From: UTCHB3 sp964531325
GTDB lineage: Bacteria; Bacteroidota; Ignavibacteria; Ignavibacteriales; Ignavibacteriaceae
NCBI GenBank assembly: GCA_964531325.1
Contig: CAZHCW010000009.1
Location: 86,924 to 150,923 of the forward strand
Direction: 5' to 3'
DNA length: 64,000 bases
Part shown: in pieces, positions 52,520 through 61,920 of the stretch
How positions within the stretch are numbered: the first letter of the stretch is position 1
Layout of the letters: every line of letters begins with the position of its first letter
Notes under the pieces: model-generated
The model's input: only the letters and a program-made list of their open reading frames with translations
Databases searched by the model: none
What the model was told of the DNA's origin: nothing
Position numbers and translations under genes: made by a program

Positions 52520-54322
52520 TTAGATTTGAACATCCGGGAAGTTGTCCATTACCCTGTTTGTTCTAAGGTGAACAATTTTGTCGATTGCTGCATCGGATGA
52601 CATTTTGATCTGATCCTGCACACAATATCTTCTCCAGGTAATTGTACCTTCGGCTTTTTCGTTGTCACCGATGATCCACATGTTTGGAGTCTTTTTTGTT
52701 ACTGCTTTACGAATCTTTTTGTTGAAGGAATCATCAGAAACATCGATATCACATCTGATTCCAAGTTCCGTCATCTTGTGTTTCATATCCATCGCATAAT
52801 CAACCACGCCCTCGTTCACGGGTATAAGCATTACCTGATTTGGAGCCATCCATGTTGGGAATGCTCCACCCCAGAACTCAATCAGGAATGAGATCATTCT
52901 CTCATGTGTTGAAAGAGGAGCTCTGTGAAGAATATAAGGTTGTTTCATTGTGCCATCTTTGGCAGAATACCAAAGATCAAATCTTTTTGCCATAACAAAA
53001 TCGAGTTGACAGGTCGAAACAGTCTCTTCCCTGCCAAGCAGATTTTTAATCTGGATATCAACTTTAGGACCGTAAAAAGCGGCTTCACCTCGTTCTTCGA
53101 TAAAGTCGATCTTGTTTTCTTTAAGAATTTCTCTAACGATATCCTCACTAAACTGCCATTCTTCTTCATCTTTTACATATTTATCACTTTCAGAATCATG
53201 CAACGAAAGTCTTACTCTGAAATTTCCGAGTCGGAGGTAATCATAATAATATTTGTAGAGGTCCATAACCTTTGCAAATTCCTCTTTAACCTGGTCATAT
53301 TCACAATAAATATGTGCATCATTCAGACACATCGCTCTAACACGAAGTAATCCGGAGAGAGAACCGTGTTTTTCGTAGCGGAACATATCACCATATTCAG
53401 CGAGACGATAAGGAAGTTCTCTATAACTTCTTGGTCTAAAACCGTAGATTTTATGGTGGTGTGGACAATTCATCGGTCTTAGGTAGTATTCGGTATTTTC
53501 ATCCAATACCATCGGAGGAAACATCGATTCAGCATAATACGGAAGGTGCCCGGATCGAAGATACAAAGTCGATTTACTAAGCGACGGAGTTGTAACATGG
53601 TGATACCCTGCCTTAAATTCCACTTCTTTTGCCCATGCTTCAAGTTCTGCTCTGATAACTGCTCCATTTGGGAGCCAAAGAGGAAGACCTGTTCCAACTT
53701 CTTCATCAATAAGGAAAATCTCAAGTTCGGCACCAAGTTTCCTGTGGTCCCTCTGCATGGCAAGTTCACGCCTTTTAATATAGTCTTTTAACTCTTCTTC
53801 ATTCTCAAAAGCAAGACCATAAATTCTGGTAAGCATCGGTTTTTTCTCATCACCGCGCCAGTAACTACCGGAGATCCTGTCCAATTTAAAACATTTTGGA
53901 GGAATTTCACCGGTATTGGCGATGTGTGGACCTTCACACATGTCAGTAAATGTACCGTTAACATAAAAACTTAATCCCTGATCCTCAGCCTGGCCCGTTT
54001 CAACGAGTTCCTTCGCATATTCAACCTTGTAAGATTGATCCATGCCTGCAAGAAGCTCTATCGCTTCATCCAAAGGTTTGTAAAATATGCTGAATTCCTG
54101 TTTTTGATTAATGATTTTGTACATCGATTTTTCGATCTTCTTAAAATCCTCAGAAGATATCTTCTCGGTACCAAAATCGAAATCATAATAAAAACCGTTG
54201 TCAACCGGGGGACCAAAACCCATTTTGGCTTTGGGATAATGTTCAAGAACCGCCTGCGCCATAATATGCGCCAACGAATGTCTTATTTTATATAACTGAT
54301 CCACTTCTTTCATTTCGTCCAC
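52520..54322 (-). CDS. thrS: Threonyl-tRNA synthetase without N-terminal TGS domain
   Basis: The enzyme charges tRNA-Thr. It begins directly at the editing domain, with the HxxxH motif in IRHSLAHIMAQAVLEHYP and the TDMCEGPHI metal residue region. The TGS domain of the usual 640-residue form is missing. The class II core has YYLRPMNCPHHHKIY (zinc Cys), PYRLAEYGDMFRYE, and motif 3 ILHRAPLSTHERM. The anticodon-binding domain is at about 495-600 (QVMLIPVNEGVVDYA). At 600 residues it appears complete for the short form. The ATG at 54313 (MKEVDQLYK) is an alternative start. Confidence 0.95.
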   Translation of the reverse strand: MDEMKEVDQLYKIRHSLAHIMAQAVLEHYPKAKMGFGPPVDNGFYYDFDFGTEKISSEDFKKIEKSMYKIINQKQEFSIFYKPLDEAIELLAGMDQSYKVEYAKELVETGQAEDQGLSFYVNGTFTDMCEGPHIANTGEIPPKCFKLDRISGSYWRGDEKKPMLTRIYGLAFENEEELKDYIKRRELAMQRDHRKLGAELEIFLIDEEVGTGLPLWLPNGAVIRAELEAWAKEVEFKAGYHHVTTPSLSKSTLYLRSGHLPYYAESMFPPMVLDENTEYYLRPMNCPHHHKIYGFRPRSYRELPYRLAEYGDMFRYEKHGSLSGLLRVRAMCLNDAHIYCEYDQVKEEFAKVMDLYKYYYDYLRLGNFRVRLSLHDSESDKYVKDEEEWQFSEDIVREILKENKIDFIEERGEAAFYGPKVDIQIKNLLGREETVSTCQLDFVMAKRFDLWYSAKDGTMKQPYILHRAPLSTHERMISFLIEFWGGAFPTWMAPNQVMLIPVNEGVVDYAMDMKHKMTELGIRCDIDVSDDSFNKKIRKAVTKKTPNMWIIGDNEKAEGTITWRRYCVQDQIKMSSDAAIDKIVHLRTNRVMDNFPDVQI

Positions 54323-54387
54323 TTTTTATAATTACAACCCTAAATTTACTCATTTTTTACGAATTTTTTTATGGCATTGCAGAGGAA

Positions 54388-54419
54388 TTGGTTACACATG
54401 CCGAAACATGTGTAACCAA
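54388..54419 (-). terminator. Perfect 13-bp inverted repeat after the thioredoxin-like gene
   Basis: TTGGTTACACATG (54388-54400) and CATGTGTAACCAA (54407-54419) flank a 6-nt loop. There is no long T run on the minus strand, so it is either a weak terminator or an mRNA-stability hairpin. Confidence 0.5.
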
Positions 54420-54432
54420 AAATAAACGATTG

Positions 54433-56016
54433 CTACTTGAAGATTTCCTCAAGTTTCTTTTCCAATCCACCATCTCTGAGGGTTTCTTCATTGGCGATGA
54501 TCTTTCCATCGGGACCAACAAGAAGCATTTTGGGGATATATTGGACATTATAAAGGTTCGCAAGATTGTCGGCATCGGTATCACTCAACAATGCATGAAG
54601 CCATGGCATGGGAGTTTTTTTCCTCTGATTTTTGAAATCTTCCTCCGGGGAATTAAATGCCAGGCTGATAATCTGGAATCCTTTTGAACTGTATTTTGCG
54701 TATGCCTTTTCGATACTTGGAATTTCCTCTATACACGGCATGCACCAGGTTCCCCAGAAATCGATCAGATAATATTTTCCCTCGAGTTGTTTGGGAGAAA
54801 AATCTTTGCCATCTATCATTTTTACTGTAAAATCCTCAACTTTTTGTTCGCCAAGCGGAACCGCCGGTTTAAGATCGTTTAATGAGTAAGCATATTTTTC
54901 ATCTGTTGCAACTTTTTTGTATTCGGCGAACATCTCTGCATATTTTTCATCAGATACCATCACTGGTTTACCCTTCAAATAATAAAGGATATACATTTTG
55001 AGGTCAATACCTGCCGTTTTCGTAAAAATATCAGAAATAAACTTAGATTGTTCGGAGACCGGTTTTTGTTCAATTATATCGGTTAAACCGTAAAAATTTC
55101 TGTTCCATGCGATATTATCTGCGGAAATCGCATCGATAACTTCCTCAATATTTTCAACATTCGGGAATTCATTAGTAATATGATAAGTGTAGAGCTGAAC
55201 CGCTGCAATATCTCTTGAGGTTTTTGATTTACTGTTCTTGAACAAATCTTTGTAATAATTGAATGTTTTTGTATTAGTTTCCTTAAAATCCCTGTTTGGC
55301 CTCTCTGAAGCATCGATGGTTTCTTTGATATTAACCGGGTCACTAAGAAATACAATTGATTCAGTATTGTTACCAACTATTTTAGGGAGGTTGGCCGGGT
55401 CGATACTGATAGAAAATCCGGGTTTTACATTGTAAAAAACAGTATGATAACCACCCAGACTATCTGAGACATAACTGGCACCCGGATATTCAAATCCTGC
55501 AGGTGTTGAATAAGCTTTACCGGTGAGCTGAACTAAAAGTGTATCGATTTTTTTGTTAATCTTGAAAGTGAATTTACCATCACTCCCCTTTTTAACAAAT
55601 TCAGGAAGGTAGAAATCCGCTCCTGCATTGGATTTAAATCCGAGTGTATTAGGGAATATCTGTGTTTTAGGAACAGAGAGTTTTACCTCAATCTCAGAAA
55701 CTCCTTTTACATCAAATAACGGGAGTGAAGTCATAAACATTGTGTGGCCAAGACCACAAAAAGCAACTGAATAATAACCCGGAGATTTGAATATTAATTC
55801 GAACGAACCGTCCGGCTTTACAGGTACTGGAACAGCTGATGCAAAATAAGATGCTGCATCGGCGAAGATATATACTTCAGATTTGTGCATCGGCTTACCG
55901 TCACTTCCAAAAAGTTTACCTTTTAGAGTGAAATCTACATTTGATTGGGCTGAGACACCGATTACTGATATAATACTGAAGAAAACAGCGAGTGCTGTTC
56001 TACTTACTCTATACAT
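54433..56016 (-). CDS. Exported TlpA-like thioredoxin-fold protein
   Basis: The 527-residue protein has a signal peptide (TALAVFFSIISVIGVSAQ). Residues about 25-120 resemble a carboxypeptidase-regulatory-like beta-sandwich (LKGKLFGSDGKPMHKSEVYIFADA). The C-terminal 140 residues are a thioredoxin domain with active site FWGTWCMPCIEEIPS and cis-Pro region YIPKMLLVGPDG. It should act as a thiol-disulfide oxidoreductase in the periplasm. It is a single gene with no cytochrome maturation gene nearby. Confidence 0.88.
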   Translation of the reverse strand: MYRVSRTALAVFFSIISVIGVSAQSNVDFTLKGKLFGSDGKPMHKSEVYIFADAASYFASAVPVPVKPDGSFELIFKSPGYYSVAFCGLGHTMFMTSLPLFDVKGVSEIEVKLSVPKTQIFPNTLGFKSNAGADFYLPEFVKKGSDGKFTFKINKKIDTLLVQLTGKAYSTPAGFEYPGASYVSDSLGGYHTVFYNVKPGFSISIDPANLPKIVGNNTESIVFLSDPVNIKETIDASERPNRDFKETNTKTFNYYKDLFKNSKSKTSRDIAAVQLYTYHITNEFPNVENIEEVIDAISADNIAWNRNFYGLTDIIEQKPVSEQSKFISDIFTKTAGIDLKMYILYYLKGKPVMVSDEKYAEMFAEYKKVATDEKYAYSLNDLKPAVPLGEQKVEDFTVKMIDGKDFSPKQLEGKYYLIDFWGTWCMPCIEEIPSIEKAYAKYSSKGFQIISLAFNSPEEDFKNQRKKTPMPWLHALLSDTDADNLANLYNVQYIPKMLLVGPDGKIIANEETLRDGGLEKKLEEIFK

Positions 56017-56113
56017 TTTTGCCTCTAATGATATTTTTTTTTGTTGATTAAAAATTTACTACTCTAATTAAACTATATATTCAACCACATGTTCCACAGT
56101 GGAAACACTAATT

Positions 56114-59100
56114 TTAAGATTTATATTCGTCCCAACCGGTGATAGCAATTTGATCGATTGTATATCGGTTGATTGCTTCAATAAATGCGGACGCAAGTCT
56201 TGCGTTTGTTATCAACGGGATGTTATAATCAACCGCACTTCGCCTTATTGTGTAATCATTGTTGAGTTCATCTCTTGAATTATTTTTTGGAATATTCACA
56301 ATAAGATCAAACTTTTTCTCCCGGATCATATCCAATGAGTTAGGATGTGCATCTTCATCTGGCCACGGCACTGTTGTGCATTTAACATCGTGATCAGCAA
56401 GAAATTTAGCAGTTCCGGCGGTCGCAAACAGTTCTGCTCCGGCAGATGCGAGAAGTCTGCACGGTTCAAGCAATTCAACTTTATCACGCACAGGACCCGT
56501 CGAAAGAAAAACCCTTTTAACCGGCAAACGATAACCAACTGATAACATCGCCTTTAACAGAGCCTCATAAAAATCATCTCCAATGCATCCAACTTCCCCT
56601 GTTGAGGTCATATCAACCCCCAAAACCGGATCTGCTCCACTCAATCTGTGGAACGAAAACTGAGACGCTTTTACTCCGATATATTCAAGATCAAACGCTG
56701 ATTTTAAAGGTTTTGAGACCGCAAGCCCCAATGCTGCTTTAGTTGCCAATTCAATCAGATTTACCTTAAGTACTTTGGAGACAAAAGGAAACGACCTCGA
56801 TGCCCTGAGGTTACACTCAATAACTTTAATGTAGTTATCCCTCGCGATAAACTGTATGTTGAATGGACCAGTGATGTTTAATTCCCGCGCAATCCGTTGA
56901 GCAGTCTTTTTTATCAATCTGCTGGTCTCCACATAAATTTTTTGCGGCGGGAAGATAATTGTTGAATCACCGGAATGAACTCCTGCAAACTCCACATGCT
57001 CAGAAACTGTATAAGCAACAATTTCTCCATGGTTTGCAACAGCATCAAACTCAATTTCTTTTGCGTTTTCAATAAACTCCGAGACAACAACGGGATACTG
57101 TTTTGAAACGGTCGCTGCCTCTTTAAGAAAATATTCCAGGTCTTCCCTGTTGGAGACCACATTCATTGCAGATCCGGCGAGCACATAAGAGGGTCGGATA
57201 AGGAGTGGAAAACCGGTTGAATCAGCAAACTGCACGATATCTTCAATCGATGTAAGCTCTTTCCATCTTGGTTGATCTATCCCAAGTTGATCGAGCATCT
57301 CAGAAAATTTATGCCGGTTTTCAGAACGGTCAATCGATTCGGCAGAAGTTCCAAGAATTGGCACATTTTGATCGTTTAATCTGGTGGCAAGGCCGTTTGG
57401 AATCTGTCCTCCCGAATTAACTATAACTCCAAATGGAGATTCGAGATTGATTATATCCATAACCCGTTCAAACGAAAGTTCATCAAAGTAGAGCCGGTCA
57501 CAAATATCATAGTCAGTACTAACAGTCTCCGGGTTATAATTGATCATAACCGCCCGAAATCCTTCATTTCTTACTGTAGTAAGTGCAGAGACAGAACACC
57601 AGTCAAATTCCACAGAACTACCGATTCTGTAAGCTCCCGAACCAAGCACAATTACACTGCGTTGATCATTTTTATAATTAATATCATGATCTGTCCCGGA
57701 ATATGTAAGATAAAGGTAATTTGTTTGTGCAGGATATTCCGCTGCCAAGGTGTCAATTTGTTTTACCACTGGAAGAATTCCGCGAAGTTTTCTCTCATTC
57801 CTGACCAGCATGATATCGTCTTCAATCAATCGGTCAACTGACTTTAATACAAATCTTGCGATCTGGAAATCGCTGAAACCAAACCGTTTGGCTTTTGCGA
57901 GAAGTTCATCAGGTAATTTTGTCAGTGTGTCAAACTTTAGAAGCTCGTTTTTCAGATCAAATATGTTTTTTAGTTTCCCGAGGAACCAATTGTCAATTTT
58001 TGTTAAGGAATGGATTTCTTCAACCGACATCCCCGCTTCAAACGCCTCTGCGATATAAAATATTCGTTTGTCGGTAGGTTCCAGAAGTTGCGCTCTTAAA
58101 TCGACAACAGGTGCTTCTCTGGTTCCAACAAACCCGTGCCGCGCCTGACGAATCATCCGCAATCCCTTTTGAATGGCCTCCTCGAAGGTTCTGCCAATTG
58201 CCATCACCTCCCCGACACTCTTCATCGAGCTTCCAATTTTTTTTGACACCCCCGAAAACTTGTCGAGGTCCCAACGGGGAATTTTGACCACAATATAGTC
58301 GAGTGCCGGTTCAAAAAGAGCCGAAGTTACTTTAGTTACATTATTTTTTAGTTCATGAAGGCCATACCCCAAGGCAAGTTTTGCAGCAACAAATGCAAGA
58401 GGATACCCCGTTGCTTTTGACGCCAAAGCGGAAGAGCGACTTAACCGTGCATTCACTTCTATGACCCTGTAATCTTGTGATTTTGGATCAAGCGCAAATT
58501 GGACATTACACTCACCAACTATTCCAATGTGCCTGATAAGTTTTATCGAAATATTCCGTAAAAGCTGATAATCATCGTTTGAGAGAGTTTGCGAGGGTGC
58601 TACTACAATACTCTCACCTGTATGAATTCCGAGTGGATCAAAATTTTCCATGTTGCACACTGTGATACAATTGTCATATCTGTCGCGAACCACTTCGTAT
58701 TCAACCTCTTTCCATCCTTTCAACGACTCTTCAACAAGAATCTGATCAGAGTAGGAAAACGCCAAATCCGCCATTTCCTTTAGGGAATCGAGATCGTGGC
58801 AGAATCCACTTCCCTGCCCACCCAATGTGTAAGCTGCCCTGATAATCAAAGGGTATCCAATGGTTTCAGCAGCTTTCACCGCATCATCCACGGTTGTTAC
58901 AGCAAAACTTTTTGGTGTTTTTATATTTACCGAGTCAAGTTTTCTGGCAAAAAGTTCTCTGTCTTCAGTCTCAATTATCGCATCAACAGGAGTCCCCAAA
59001 ACCTCAACGCCATATTTCGCCAGAGTACCTGCCCTATAGAGTTCAACACCACAGTTAAGTGCAGTCTGACCACCAAAAGAGAGAAGTATTCCGTCTGGTT

Positions 59101-59350
59101 TCTCCTTTTTGATGATTTCTTCAACAAACCATGGAGTAACCGGCAGAAAATAGACCCTGTCAGCAAGATCTTCCGAGGTTTGAACGGTTGCAATGTTTGG
59201 ATTGAGAAGAACAGTTTTTACACCCTCTTCACGAAGTGCCTTCAGAGCTTGTGAACCACTATAATCAAACTCTCCCGCCTCACCAATTTTTAGTGCACCC
59301 GAGCCAATAATTAACACTTTATTCAGTTTTTTCACTCTTGGGTTCATCAT
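56114..59350 (-). CDS. carB: Carbamoyl-phosphate synthase large subunit
   Basis: The enzyme makes carbamoyl phosphate for pyrimidine and arginine synthesis. The 1078-residue protein has two homologous ATP-grasp halves: KVLIIGSGALKIGEAGEFDYSGSQ at the N-terminus and VIVLGSGAYRIGSSVEFDWCSVS in the middle. It also has the repeated NARLSRSSALASKATGYPLA and NLRASRSFPFVSKVLKVNL blocks. A C-terminal MGS-like allosteric domain is present (FATAGTAKFLADHD). It overlaps carA by 4 nt. Confidence 0.97.
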   Translation of the reverse strand: MMNPRVKKLNKVLIIGSGALKIGEAGEFDYSGSQALKALREEGVKTVLLNPNIATVQTSEDLADRVYFLPVTPWFVEEIIKKEKPDGILLSFGGQTALNCGVELYRAGTLAKYGVEVLGTPVDAIIETEDRELFARKLDSVNIKTPKSFAVTTVDDAVKAAETIGYPLIIRAAYTLGGQGSGFCHDLDSLKEMADLAFSYSDQILVEESLKGWKEVEYEVVRDRYDNCITVCNMENFDPLGIHTGESIVVAPSQTLSNDDYQLLRNISIKLIRHIGIVGECNVQFALDPKSQDYRVIEVNARLSRSSALASKATGYPLAFVAAKLALGYGLHELKNNVTKVTSALFEPALDYIVVKIPRWDLDKFSGVSKKIGSSMKSVGEVMAIGRTFEEAIQKGLRMIRQARHGFVGTREAPVVDLRAQLLEPTDKRIFYIAEAFEAGMSVEEIHSLTKIDNWFLGKLKNIFDLKNELLKFDTLTKLPDELLAKAKRFGFSDFQIARFVLKSVDRLIEDDIMLVRNERKLRGILPVVKQIDTLAAEYPAQTNYLYLTYSGTDHDINYKNDQRSVIVLGSGAYRIGSSVEFDWCSVSALTTVRNEGFRAVMINYNPETVSTDYDICDRLYFDELSFERVMDIINLESPFGVIVNSGGQIPNGLATRLNDQNVPILGTSAESIDRSENRHKFSEMLDQLGIDQPRWKELTSIEDIVQFADSTGFPLLIRPSYVLAGSAMNVVSNREDLEYFLKEAATVSKQYPVVVSEFIENAKEIEFDAVANHGEIVAYTVSEHVEFAGVHSGDSTIIFPPQKIYVETSRLIKKTAQRIARELNITGPFNIQFIARDNYIKVIECNLRASRSFPFVSKVLKVNLIELATKAALGLAVSKPLKSAFDLEYIGVKASQFSFHRLSGADPVLGVDMTSTGEVGCIGDDFYEALLKAMLSVGYRLPVKRVFLSTGPVRDKVELLEPCRLLASAGAELFATAGTAKFLADHDVKCTTVPWPDEDAHPNSLDMIREKKFDLIVNIPKNNSRDELNNDYTIRRSAVDYNIPLITNARLASAFIEAINRYTIDQIAITGWDEYKS

Positions 59351-60414
59351 TTGCTCCCCCTTTTCACCATATTCATAAATTCATCAAAAAGAAATTCTGT
59401 GTCGGTTGGTCCACTTGAAGCTTCAGGATGGAATTGAACAGAGAAATATGGAAGAGATTTATGGCGTATTCCTTCGTTAGTTCCGTCATTAAGATTCACA
59501 AAATAGTGTTCCCACTCAGAGGGTATTGTGGGGTTATCCACCACATATCCGTGATTTTGTGAAGTTATAAAAGCGCGGTCTGTGTTGTAAAGCAGGACAG
59601 GTTGGTTGTGACTTCTATGTCCATATTTCATCTTTAAAGTGTCTGCACCGGTTGCAAGCGACATAAGTTGATGACCGAGACAAATCCCCATTATCGGTTT
59701 TTCTTTTTGAAATGCCTTTTTGAGATTTTCGATGATGATTCCTGCTCTTTTGGGATTCCCGGGTCCATTTGAAATAAAAAGTCCGTCATACTCTTCTGTT
59801 GAAAAATCGTGGTTCCATGGAACCCTGATGACGGTGGCATCCCTGCTCATTAAACATCTGATAATGTTGGTTTTGCTCCCACAATCAACCAACATAATCT
59901 TATACTTGCCGTTACCCAATTCGTCGATTCTCTCAATTGTCACCTTCTGTAAAAGGTCGTGTTTATCGGGATCAAAAAAAGGAATATCTTCATCAATCAC
60001 AATTTTCCCGAGTAGTGAGCCCTTGTCTCGAAGTTTTTGGGTTAATGCGCGGGTGTCTATTCCCGTTAAACCGGGCACACCATACTCTTCCAACCAGTCT
60101 GAAAGACTCCTCTCTGCATTCCAATGGCTATACTCGGGCGAGTAGTTGTTCACTATGAGGCCCGCAGCCTGCACTTTATCGGATTCAAAATATTTTGCGA
60201 TATTTTCATCCCGTGCCTTGCCGGGTATCCCGTAATTTCCAACCAACGGAAAGGTGAGGGTTAAAATCTGACCTGAATAAGAGGGGTCAGATAGACTTTC
60301 GGTATAGCCTGTTACAGCGGTGCTGAATACAGTTTCACCTGCCGATGAGCGGGCTGCACCAAACACAGTGCCGCTGTATTCGCTGCCATCTTCAAGAATT
60401 AGTTTTCCAAGCAT
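59347..60414 (-). CDS. carA: Carbamoyl-phosphate synthase small (glutaminase) subunit
   Basis: It supplies ammonia from glutamine to CarB. The 355-residue protein has the N-terminal CarA domain (GKLILEDGSEYSGTVFG, GETVFSTAVTGYTESLSDPSYSGQ). The class I glutaminase triad is complete: Cys in IMGICLGHQLM, and His and Glu in SVQFHPEASSGP. The operon order is carA then carB. A -7 box is visible 44 bp upstream. Confidence 0.97.
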   Translation of the reverse strand: MLGKLILEDGSEYSGTVFGAARSSAGETVFSTAVTGYTESLSDPSYSGQILTLTFPLVGNYGIPGKARDENIAKYFESDKVQAAGLIVNNYSPEYSHWNAERSLSDWLEEYGVPGLTGIDTRALTQKLRDKGSLLGKIVIDEDIPFFDPDKHDLLQKVTIERIDELGNGKYKIMLVDCGSKTNIIRCLMSRDATVIRVPWNHDFSTEEYDGLFISNGPGNPKRAGIIIENLKKAFQKEKPIMGICLGHQLMSLATGADTLKMKYGHRSHNQPVLLYNTDRAFITSQNHGYVVDNPTIPSEWEHYFVNLNDGTNEGIRHKSLPYFSVQFHPEASSGPTDTEFLFDEFMNMVKRGSK

Positions 60415-60457
60415 TTTGTGTGGGTCTGTTTTTTTAGGAATTGAAAAAGATTGGAAT

Positions 60458-60465
60458 CAAATATA
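60458..60465 (-). promoter_or_regulatory. Probable -7 box of the carAB promoter
   Basis: The minus strand reads TATATTTG, a full match to TAnnTTTG. I see no clear -33 TTG. Confidence 0.45.
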
Positions 60466-60489
60466 AGCTTTTCTTGCACCACTTCTAAA

Positions 60490-60519
60490 TCTGAAACTTA
60501 ATTAATTTTATTATCTTTG
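60490..60519 (+). promoter_or_regulatory. Probable promoter of the DUF3078 gene
   Basis: TATCTTTG at 60512-60519 matches the -7 consensus. TCTG at 60490-60493 is an imperfect -33 element with an 18-bp spacer. Confidence 0.6.
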
Positions 60520-60556
60520 CACACTATTTTGCACAAACATATACAAAGAGACTACT

Positions 60557-61399
60557 ATGCGATTCTTTACAGTTTTTCTATTTTTATTGTCGGTTATTTC
60601 AGTTAAAGCTCAGGAAGTACCTGACTCAATGTTATATAAATGGAATCCCTCACTTACTGCAGGATTCAACTTTTCACAGGTTAGTTTCTCCGATTGGGCA
60701 AAGGGTGGTGAAAATGCCATCGCCTGGAACAGTTATGTAAATTTTGGGCTGGTTTATAAATCAGAACACTGGGTATTTAAAAATCAGTTGAGAGCCATTT
60801 TTGGAAGAACTCAAGCAGGTGACCAGCCAAATAAACAGAATGAAAATGAGATATTTATGGAAAATCTGGTGGCGAGAGACCTCGGTTGGATATTCAAGTT
60901 TGCGGCTTCCAACACATTTCTTACCCAAATTACAACAGGCTATAATTACAAAGTTGACCCGGCACCCAGAATTTCCGATTTTTTTGATCCGGCTTACATT
61001 ACACAAGGCATCGGGCTATTATACGATAAATCTGAGTATGTCCAAACCCGTTTTGATCTCGCAGCCAGAGAAATAATCTCGAATGAATACTACTTTGAAG
61101 CAGATGACCCAACCACACAAGGGATTGAAAAATTTAAGTTTGACCTTGGGTTGAACAGCGTCACCGATCTAAAAATCCCCATTGCCGAGAATGTACTCTA
61201 TGTTAGTAAACTCTCTCTCTTTTCACCCTTCAAAAAACTTGATATTTGGGATGTCCGTTGGGAAAGTCTTCTCACAGCACAAGTCAACAAATGGCTGGCT
61301 ACCAATTTAAGTGTTGTTCTCGTTTACGATGAAGATCAAATTAAGAGAACTCAACTAAGGCAGGCATTCCAGTTAGGGCTGGTTTTTTCGATACTCTAA
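60557..61399 (+). CDS. DUF3078 outer-membrane beta-barrel protein
   Basis: The 280-residue protein has a signal peptide (MRFFTVFLFLLSVISVKAQ). The family block FNFSQVSFSDWAKGGENAIAWN near residue 38 is followed by alternating amphipathic strands ending in aromatic residues (VLVYDEDQIKRTQLRQAFQLGLVFSIL), as expected for an outer-membrane barrel. The function is not known for the family. It is divergent from carA. Confidence 0.82.
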   Translation: MRFFTVFLFLLSVISVKAQEVPDSMLYKWNPSLTAGFNFSQVSFSDWAKGGENAIAWNSYVNFGLVYKSEHWVFKNQLRAIFGRTQAGDQPNKQNENEIFMENLVARDLGWIFKFAASNTFLTQITTGYNYKVDPAPRISDFFDPAYITQGIGLLYDKSEYVQTRFDLAAREIISNEYYFEADDPTTQGIEKFKFDLGLNSVTDLKIPIAENVLYVSKLSLFSPFKKLDIWDVRWESLLTAQVNKWLATNLSVVLVYDEDQIKRTQLRQAFQLGLVFSIL

Positions 61400-61409
61400 G
61401 TTGTGATGA

Positions 61410-61616
61410 ATGATACTGGTTGTCAATAATGGCAGCACGATTTTAGCGAAATTATACGCTAAAATAGATCAGCGACAGCAAAAAAGGCTTACTCTACTTT
61501 GCGAGTACAATACAGAGAACCGGTTCCTGATGTTAGAATTAAAATTGCTTGATCTACTTTGTTATATTTCGATTATTCCTGTCGACATGGCATCACAACG
61601 ACTGGAGGGAGAATAA
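61410..61616 (+). CDS. Small open frame, 68 aa, doubtful
   Basis: MILVVNNGSTILAKLYAKID and so on, ending QRLEGE. I do not recognise it. Its start lies 8 bases after the DUF3078 stop, and an inverted repeat (TTTTAGCG/CGCTAAAA, 61441-61464) falls inside it, so it may be non-coding. Confidence 0.25.
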   Translation: MILVVNNGSTILAKLYAKIDQRQQKRLTLLCEYNTENRFLMLELKLLDLLCYISIIPVDMASQRLEGE

Positions 61617-61617
61617 T

Positions 61618-61812
61618 ATGATTAATAAATTTTGGGGGAAATTTAATATAGTCACAAAAGACCATTTTTACCATAATGGAGGAAACATTGAAAACAGGCG
61701 GACTATAGTTGAAGCTTTAGTATGTAATTTTGATACGACCAAATTCCAACAACATAATCATGGGATAATTAAGCAAGTTAAACTTGAACAGTTAGAATTT
61801 CAATTTGATTGA
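61618..61812 (+). CDS. Small hypothetical protein, 64 aa
   Basis: MINKFWGKFNIVTKDHFYHN and so on. The strong ribosome site GGAGGGAG just upstream supports translation. I recognise no family. It could be the tail of a decayed gene. Confidence 0.35.
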   Translation: MINKFWGKFNIVTKDHFYHNGGNIENRRTIVEALVCNFDTTKFQQHNHGIIKQVKLEQLEFQFD

Positions 61813-61920
61813 GGAAAAGCTTAATTTTCAAATTCAAGGGAGTTATCTTCATTCGGGTTGTTATTTCTTCTCCACGCGAATCGCCACTTTTCTGAAGTTC
61901 TATCTTTCTAAATTTCGTTT

